From the NCBI RefSeq assembly GCF_963678635.1, contig NC_087069.1:52214938-52278937 (forward strand): a stretch of DNA of 64,000 nt. Reading direction: 5' to 3'. Below are positions 56,452-64,000 of this stretch, in pieces. The position numbers and the translations under genes are program-made. The stretch comes from Symsagittifera roscoffensis (taxonomy: Eukaryota; Xenacoelomorpha; Acoela; Convolutidae). Each line of letters starts with the position of its first letter. The first letter of the stretch is position 1. Below the pieces are notes generated by a model that had not been told where the DNA came from, did not search any database, and saw nothing but the letters and a program-made list of their open reading frames with translations.

Positions 56452-59449
56452 ACTTGCAAGGACAAGTGGGAATAGTGACTACACAAAGAACAGCGCCAAA
56501 AGAACTCACCAGGTTTGACGTGCTCATGTGCGAGCAGTCGGAAGGTTGGAAAGAAAAATTTTCAATAAATTTAAGAACTTATTTGAAAGGCAAGGCATTT
56601 CTAAAAACCACATCGCCAGTTCAAAATTCAAATACCCACTATGTCCGATACAAGAAAAGGGGAGAAGAATCCCAATTCATATACAAGATAAAGTCGAAAA
56701 AGAAATCGAGAAGTTATTGACAGAAGGTCATATAACAAAACTTGATAAGTGTACAAGTGATTGCTTTATCGCCCCGATTGTGATAACAGTAAAGAAGGAC
56801 GACTCAATAAAATTGGCAATGGACGCGAAACCAATCAATAGACAATTGTTTAAAAACAAATACCAAATGCCGAACGTAGACGAACTTATTGATGGGGTAA
56901 GCCAGATTGTAACCGAAAACAAAAAGGGTACGCTATATTTTTCGGTGTTAGATTTGAAATATGCGTACAGTCAACTAAAATTGGCTGCGGATACAGCTAG
57001 GCAATGTAATTTTAACATTGTGGGCGGAAAAGCAACCGGAACTTACAGATTCTTGACAGGATTCTACGGACTAGCAGATATGCCAGCGGAATTTCAAAAG
57101 GCTATGGATAGAACCATCAATCATGCTAAAAACACATTCTGTTTCCTGGATGACATACTTATTGTGTCAAAGGGAAGTGAAACCGAACATGCCAACCTAG
57201 TAGAAACAGTATTAAAGAAATTGGATGCGGAAAATTTGGCACTGAAACTATCAAAATGTGAATTTTTTAAACAAGAAGTGAATTGGTTGGGTCATCATCT
57301 CTCAGAAGAAGGAGTTAGACCGAAGATCACTAAAACGGAAGCGGTAGTAAACTTGAACCCGCCGAAATCCCTAAAACAACTAAGGTCATTTCTAGGAAGC
57401 ATAAATCATCTAGCTAAATTTATACCTAACGTAGCAAGTCTGACAGAAAAATTAAGACCTCTTCTTAAAGAAGAAAATCAAAAGAAAAAGTTAAAAAACA
57501 TGAAACTCCCGGTGAAAAAATTCGAGTGGGGGGATGTTCACACAGAAGCATTTAATGCTATAAAAGGAGCTGTGGCAAATATTACGAAAGTGCATTATTA
57601 TGATGCAAATCGACAAACACGAGTTAAGTGCGATGCTAGCCATGATGGACTAGGGTCCACTTTAGAACAACAAAATGATGAAGGGTTGTGGGTCCCAATT
57701 TCGTTCGCATCTCGATACCTAAATGCTCAAGAAAAAAAATATTCAACAAATGAGTTGGAACTATTGGCAGTTGTTTGGGCAGTAGACAGATATAAACACT
57801 ATCTTCTGGGGAAACCATTTACCATCGCAACTGACCATAAAGCTCTTACAACAGCATTGGATGTTAATCAATCAAACAAGACCTATCAGTCACGCTTAAC
57901 CCGGTGGGTTGACCGGTTACTGCCGTATCAGTTCAACATAGTTCACATTCCGGGGAGGGACATGGGCATAGTTGATTATTTATCGCGTGATCCTTTCAAT
58001 GATCCCTGGCCCGAATCAGAATTAGACGAAAAGTTTGTAGTAGCTACGATAAACTCCTTTCATGAAGCGTTCGACTGCTGGAACAGTAGGCTTAAAGATT
58101 CAAGTTCGCTCAACCGGAACGAAAACGTTCTAGAATGTTCTAGAAGGAATGTTAGGAAACAGTCATCAAGTAATGGTTGCTATAGCAACCAAAACGGTCA
58201 AAACCGAACAAAGCTCGACCGGAACGAGAGAAAAAAGTTTCCACGACTGCAAAAACAGCTAAACACAACAGTTCAACAGAAACAAATCACTTTTTCGTCA
58301 AATCAACCCAGCAAACAGTCAGTCTCAAGAAATTGCAAAATAAAAAAACGACCAGTACCGAAAAAAATAGAAAAAACAGACTCAAGAATCGAGATGTCAG
58401 AAAATACAAACAAAACATACGACTGGTGGTCCAGCTCACCACAAGATTGGCGGAATGAGGAGCGTGAAGAAAGCTTAATGGACCCAAAGTGGAACCGATC
58501 ATTTTCCACCAACAACGAACTCTCGGGAGAAGAGGAAATCACAGAGACAGTACAACGTACAAGAAAGATTATACGAGGAGGAAGAAAAAATAGGGACAGC
58601 TCAGACAGCGAAACACGTCAACAACAACGAGTAAAATGGTCGCTGGAACCGGAACAACAACGAATAGCGGACCAAAGACTGCTCTCTTTCTGGCAATTAA
58701 TAGGCGGAGAAAACAATGTTCAGGAAAATCGAGAACTGATGGCCGATACTCAAGAAGTCAGAGAAAATCTGGAAGACGAATTCAATCCAACATCGTCAAA
58801 ACCGATCGCATCGACAGAACGAAAACTCAGTGAGGTGAACGTAATAGAAGTCGACCTAACAACCACAGAAGAGGCGGAGAGTGAGGAGGAAGTGTGCTCA
58901 ATCCAACCGCCAAAGGGTCTAGGAAAGTTAAGGCTGCAAAAGCAGCAACAAGTAGAGACTCTGGACAACCTCGCAAAACTGTTCGACAAAAACTTACTAG
59001 CAGAACTGACCACAGAAGACACGTGGATGGACCGCCTCAGGAGAGTGATAGAGAGAGGGGACAAACAAGGATTCGAACTGATGGGACCCTATACAAATCC
59101 GTTGTGGTCGCAGATGGCAGTTCAGGACGACTGCATCTTGGTGAATAATCGGCTAGCAGTACCAGTTCAACTACGACAAGCTGTCCTGAAACGAATACAT
59201 CGGGGACACCCAGGACAGGAAGCGATGTTGGGAGCAGCGCAATATCTGTGGTGGCCACACATGAATAAGGACATCGTGAATTTGGCAGAGGAGTGCCGTA
59301 GTTGTACCAGATATGGTAAGAATGTAAAATACCTTATTTCGAAAAATTCGTCAAAACCACTACCACTGCTCACGCAGCCGGGACAGGAGGTACAATTAGA
59401 CTATGCGGGGCCTATAGAAAATCAAAAAGGAAAAAAATCTATCTTTTAG
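56442..59449 (+). pseudogene. pol: Reverse transcriptase, RNase H and integrase N-terminus of element C (frame breaks)
   Basis: After a short piece in one phase (56442 to about 56,560) the main frame runs from 56528 to 59449. RT: FSVLDLKYAYSQLKL, LTGFYGLADMPAEFQ and catalytic CFLDDILIVSKG (near 57,145). RNase H: VKCDASHDGLGS (near 57,630), ELLAVVWAVD, ATDHKALTT and VDYLSRD (near 57,975). A charged linker of about 340 residues follows (58,010-59,040), then the integrase HHCC module (RIHRGHPGQEAM, ECRSCTRYG) and the first catalytic Asp (LDYAGP near 59,398). The stop at 59449 follows a seven-A run; the core continues in another phase. Confidence 0.9.
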
Positions 59450-61404
59450 TAGCTATTGATCGATTCTCAAAATTTCCATCTGTGAAGGTTACAAAATCCA
59501 CAAGCGGAAAAAGCACAGTAAAATTCTTGAGATCATATATCGACACTCATGGAGTCCCTGAATCAATTCGTTCGGATCAATTTTCAGGCTTTAAGGGAAA
59601 AACTCTAAAAAAATTTTGTTCGGAACTCAATATCGAGCAAAAATTCTGTCCGGTGGGGGATCACAGAGGCTGTGGGTTGGTTGAACGTACAATTCAAACA
59701 ATAAAGAGAAGACTGGGAGTGATGATGCTCGATGAAAATAATAAATCAATCAAATTATGTCTCAGTATTATAATGCGAGATTTACGATGGAACAAGCAGA
59801 AAACAATTCAAGTATCCCCGTTCCAAGCACATTTCGGCAGACTACCAAAAACAGAATTTAAAATTGTGAGGGATAGGTTTTTAAATAATTCTGATTCTTT
59901 AGACAAACAACACTTGGAACGCTCAGCACTGACTGCGTCTCAAATGAAAAGGAGGATTGACCAGTCAAGAGAGAATCTCAAGATAGTGCGCAAGGGACAA
60001 CTGAGCAGGGATACAAGCCCACTGCACAAGCAGCAGATAACATCGGACAGAGACAAAGAAAGAGCCAAAGCCCTAAAGGAATTGTTGGAAGCGAACGCCC
60101 GCTGGAACTACGAAAGAAGGGACGCAGCTAAAAATGACATCAGGAAATTAGTGGACGAGACAGGTCAACTCAATCCCGACCTTCGAAAAGAAATGATTTA
60201 CTCTTGGGAAAAAGGATTTGTGGAAGATAAAGTAGAAAACCAATGCAAGTCACCACCCAAGACAATACTTAGAAAGGACCCCCTAAGGAAAAGCGGACAA
60301 GCCCTAACCAGACCACTAAAGGGGAAAATAGCGTCAGAAACGGAATCAACAATTAAGACATCGGCCGGTTCGATCTATAGAAAATCGGACATAGCTCAAT
60401 CAAAAACCGTACTTACACAAGAAAAACAGAGAAGCACAAGTAAAAGTCCATCGTCGGAACCTACAAAAAAGTTCAAACGAGTCAGTTCTCCAGAACTACT
60501 AGAGGAGTTGGAATCGGAGGACGAACTCCAAGGAGAAATGGAAATCGCAAATGAAATGGACCCAATAGAGCGCTTTCAGAAGAGCCAAACAATCGTCACT
60601 TCTAAGGACACAGAAGCCGGGGGAGGATTGAATCTTGCTATAAAAAGAGCAAAACCAAATTTGGCGGGACCAAAATCATCAGAGGAAATAATCACGAACA
60701 AGCCGGAATAAAGCGGAAAAGAGAAGAAAGGCCGAAGCAAACAACAACAGGGGACAAACGCAAACCAAACTGCGACTGCAGTCAACTCGGAACAAGAGCA
60801 AGCAATATCTAAACCGGATTCGGTCACAGTAGATACCAAAATCCAGTCGAGTTCTACGCCGAAAACCAAACAGCGTCCGAAACTGAAGGGCATTGACGCG
60901 CACACCCCTCTTGAAGATATAGTGGAGACTTTTCACAATAGAAATTTGGCACCATCTGACTGGGAAAAGTACGCGGACCAATTGTTAAAAAGAGGAGTGC
61001 AGCGAGTTGCGGATGAACTTAGAGAAAATCCTCAAAAAGGCTCAGAATTGGATACGAATTTCGAACCACCACAAGGATTCTCGGACGAATCAAGTGCGGA
61101 AGAGTCAGGTGTTCGAAGGAGTTCAAGACAAACAAAAAATAAAGAACCCAAACGTTTCGGAGATCCGATAAAACATTCAATCAAAGAAATATCCGAAAAT
61201 CTTACAGGCAGAAGTCTTTTGAAGGAGGCACTTAAAGAATACAGAAACCAGCTGAGAGAGTTCAAAGATCGGGAAGACAGACCTTTGGAATCAAAAGTGC
61301 GGCGACTCGAAAGACATTTATTTATGCGAAAATTCGGATATGCCACTTTAGATGAAGGAGTAGATTGGAACCCGAGTTGGGAAATTGAGCTAGAGGAAAA
61401 CTGA
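59440..61404 (+). pseudogene. Integrase core and long C-terminal extension of element C (in-frame stop)
   Basis: The core continues with FSKFPSVKVTKSTSGKS, the second catalytic Asp in IRSDQFSGFKG and Glu in GCGLVERTIQTIKRRL (near 59,685), then VSPFQAHFGRLP. A Lys/Ser/Glu-rich extension of about 510 residues follows, interrupted only by a TAA at 60709-60711 after which the same phase stays open to 61404. Near the end is a basic 'RRSSRQTKNKEPKRFGDPIK' motif common to gypsy pol C-termini. A final helix-rich tail has no known match. The integrase would insert the cDNA. The extension is far longer than the family norm. Confidence 0.85.
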
Positions 61405-61530
61405 AATCTACATAATCCAAAAACTGTCATTCATCTTAAGAACTTTCTTCCGAACTGAGTAAATTAAAACTCTTTTAAATAAATTATCCTACTGATGTTG
61501 TATAATTTATTTCTTTCACCGAGGGGGGTG

Positions 61531-61782
61531 TGTCATACCGCTACTGCAGTAGCAGTACTCACTATACGGATGTACAGCCAACCTCTGGTGTTAAATCATT
61601 ATTTTATGGTACGCTCAAGGTCATACATAAGTGATGACACTGAGACTAAGTGAGAGATCAGAGTACTTAACAACGATCTATCTCTCAGTACATAAGAAAA
61701 CAAAGAAAAGAGAAAATCTAAATTCAATCTTCTAAATAAAGTATTGAATTCCAACTTGTTTTCAATTTGATATCGCAACGCA
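61531..61782 (+). repeat. 3' LTR of element C
   Basis: 252 bp, same as the 5' LTR, directly after the polypurine tract. Confidence 0.97.
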
Positions 61783-61784
61783 TC

Positions 61785-61867
61785 GGATTATCGGAGAAGT
61801 CACAATTTACAATTTTGAACCGTTTTTGAAAACTTTTGATTTTTTTTAAATGAAAAAATAACCCTAT
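61785..61867. repeat. 83-bp direct repeat flanking element C, right copy
   Basis: Starts two bases after the 3' LTR and is identical to 54509-54591. Only one copy would exist in an empty site. Confidence 0.97.
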
Positions 61868-64000
61868 TAAATCTCTGATTTTGGTTTCAATTAACAGAAA
61901 AGGTTGCGAAAAGCGCCCCATAAGAATTGGCGATGTCAGAAATTTTTCACAAACATTTTTTGGCTTCCTCAAAAGCTTTGACTATTTGTGCTTTTTCTTA
62001 AATACCTTTTGACACTTCCTGAAAACTACAGCCGAATCTGATATCAAGGGTTTATTTAAGAAAAAATGTTGTGGGAATGAGCGCTGTACAAGCGGATACG
62101 CCTCAAATTTTGTACGAAAAAGTTATACTTTTTCAATTTCTTTTTTTTTACTTGTAAAAACAACTATGGTTTTGAGTGAAGCGCATTTTTTGAATTAGTT
62201 TATGTCATCCCGTATCAGTACAATGTAATCAAAGTTTATCAAGGAGGCATCGCAATCTTTAGCTGAGACCCTAGTTATATTTTACTCAATTAACTAGGTT
62301 AGCCCGTTTTTAGTTCAATTCAAATTAATTTGGTCATTAAGTGGTGAATTTGTTCGCCAAATACGAAAATGAAAGCAATGCGTAAAATGTGATTGATTTT
62401 TATATTTGAAGTGACATTTGCTTTACAGAATTCCCACCTGAAGAAAGCAGTTACTCTTCAACCATGTTTTAGCAAATGGGTCAATTTTTCAAGAAACTAT
62501 TCTTGAAACTGTTTCTGGCCAAGAATTTTTTCTCTGCAACTCAAAAAATAAGCATATTCACCTCCTGCATCCTTGGGTTCTTTGTTTCATTATCAACTCT
62601 CTGTTGGTTATGTTTTCTTTTCTAATGAGCTGTCGAAACTTTCTTAATTAGACTGCGGACTAAACAAAATCAGTAAAATTGCAAACAAAAAAGTACGAAC
62701 TGAGTCAAAAAAAGAAAAATTGTCGCCGAACAATTAAAAAAGAAAAGGCTGTTGAATCCTTTACAAAAACTGAAAAAAGTAAAACAAAAGTATTACAAAC
62801 TTTTTCTTTGATAGTTTGGAAAAAAGTTTGATAATAGTTTTTGGTTTTCGTACAAATTGTACGTTAACTAACTGCCAAATGCGATAACTAGACTTTTGAG
62901 GCAAAATAATCTAAAAACAAAAAAGGACAATTTTAAATTTTATTTTCAAATCTTACTATGGCAGCTCAAAAGCAATTGAAAAATATGAAAAAAAAACAAA
63001 TCATTCAAAAGAACAGATCTGAGGTGACATAAGAGGCCTGTTATCAATTAAAGTAGAAAACAGCGTGTATATGGATATACTATTGTATTTCTCCTTCGCA
63101 ATTCGAAAAAAAAGGGAAAAAAATGTCTTCAAAATAAAAAAATATACAAAGTCAGCGTCTATGTAAGAATTAATAGTTAGGTTTTCACTTGCAACAACTG
63201 TTGAGACCTATTTTTAAAATCAAATAAGGAACTTTTTTTGATAAAACCGCAATTTTTCACTTTTCCATAGTGAGAAGTACGCAAATGGTTTCAACTCTGG
63301 ATAGTGAGAAGTATCCGGATTTGTATACTCTTTTTGCAGGATACGTTTTTCATGAGCTTTGTATTCTTTTCCTAAATGCCGAAAGTCAAGATTATTTTTA
63401 TTCTACAATTATTTGCTTGACCAATTGTACCCGCACAAATAACTTATCCAAAATTATCGATTATAATAGATTGTGTTGGCGAAGTTTTAACCCATATATT
63501 CCGTTTTCATTACCTAACTAACAAATGTGATTGAAAAGGAATTATACAGAACTATGATCGATTCTCGTCAATATTTGAATGCATCATGATCCCTTATTAC
63601 ACAAACAAATCGCAAACACTAGTGTTTAATTTGAAAGTGCTCTTTTATTGCATTATGTGCATATGATCAAATACCAGCTATAGAGTAAAGCCAATGCTAG
63701 GGTTATTAACTCAGACTATTATATTACAAGTTGCACTTTAGTTTCAATGTATCATCGATTTGTAGCGTGATTAGGGAAAGTGACCCGCAAAAAAATATTA
63801 GGGTTCGAACTTTGGCAGAGTTGGAGGTTTTTTAATAAAATTTTCCGTATACTAGTTAGAATGAGTCATCTCTATAAAATGAGTAATGTTAGTTGGTATA
63901 TGTTTTTTTTTTTCAAATTGACTGGTTTGGCTAATGCGTCAAAATTCGCTTGCGTCACAAGCATTTATGTATACTCAAAGTTGTACTCATTCAGTTACTC
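61868..64000. other. AT-rich sequence, no gene recognised
   Basis: Probably intron or flank of the USP7 gene. The only longer frame (63270-63521) has no splice context and no recognisable content. I looked for the USP7 C-terminal exons here and found none. Confidence 0.6.

Larger units (their letters stand above)
54592..61782 (+). mobile_element. Gypsy-type LTR element C, recent insertion
   Basis: Two LTRs of 252 bp (TG...CA) compared by eye show no difference. PBS TGGCGCAGCC at 54851, polypurine tract 'gaggggggtg' at 61521-61530. Gag-protease, RT, RNase H and integrase are all present with their catalytic motifs, in gypsy order. Reading frames are broken near 56,440, near 56,560 and at 59,431-59,437, and by a TAA at 60709-60711. 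There is an unusual linker between RNase H and integrase and a long C-terminal extension. It lies downstream of the last visible USP7 exon, same strand. Flanks are an 83-bp direct repeat instead of a 4-6 bp duplication. Confidence 0.95.

Noticed and set aside
61884-61925. Possible last USP7 exon (acceptor 'attaacag' then a basic reading frame with KAP)
   Set aside because: Only a few residues resemble the USP7 C-terminus, the frame ends without fitting sequence, and it directly adjoins the element C flank.

Overview
The window is eukaryotic (metazoan-type) nuclear DNA. It holds one intron-rich host gene on the + strand, with GT/AG-bounded exons and long AT-rich introns, surrounded and invaded by LTR retrotransposons, a decayed LINE, MITE-like elements and simple repeats. 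The lineage cannot be fixed from the sequence. The host protein is very divergent and glutamine-rich, which suggests a fast-evolving invertebrate or tunicate-like animal (inference only).

Layout. (1) About 1-15,800, possibly to ~17,640: a minus-strand, strongly strand-biased (A/C-rich coding strand), env-bearing Ty3/gypsy-like retroelement. In its own 5'-3' order it carries open frames upstream of gag, gag with one zinc knuckle, an in-frame amber codon, protease-RT, RNase H, integrase, a 228-bp tandem duplication, two ORFs with membrane segments (one with a long Pro/Ser/Thr-rich tail), an envelope-like glycoprotein, and two more ORFs 3' of env. It is broken by several frame breaks and stops. 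Its left end lies outside the window and no LTR pair could be shown. (2) 18,509-54,207: a divergent USP7-type ubiquitin protease. Thirteen supported exons have matching splice phases and cover the C-terminal half of the catalytic domain and most of the ubiquitin-like tail. Two further small exons are tentative, and a 200-N assembly gap falls beside them. (3) The USP7 introns hold degenerate 'TTGCGAGTTGTC' arrays (21.1-24.0 kb), at least two MITE families, a decayed LINE (33.8-36.1 kb) and a perfect-ended 85-bp hairpin. They also hold two same-strand gypsy elements: element B (42,969-51,787; 2.2-kb LTRs, 5-bp target duplication, RT/RNase H missing) and element C (54,592-61,782; identical 252-bp LTRs, near-complete gag-pol, unusual linker and C-terminal extension).

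Most notable: the multi-ORF env-bearing element A; the 83-bp direct repeat abutting both ends of element C, where 4-6 bp is normal; and the contrast between element C's identical LTRs and its broken reading frames, which points either to homopolymer sequencing errors or to mobilisation in trans. From 61,868 to 64,000 no gene was recognised.
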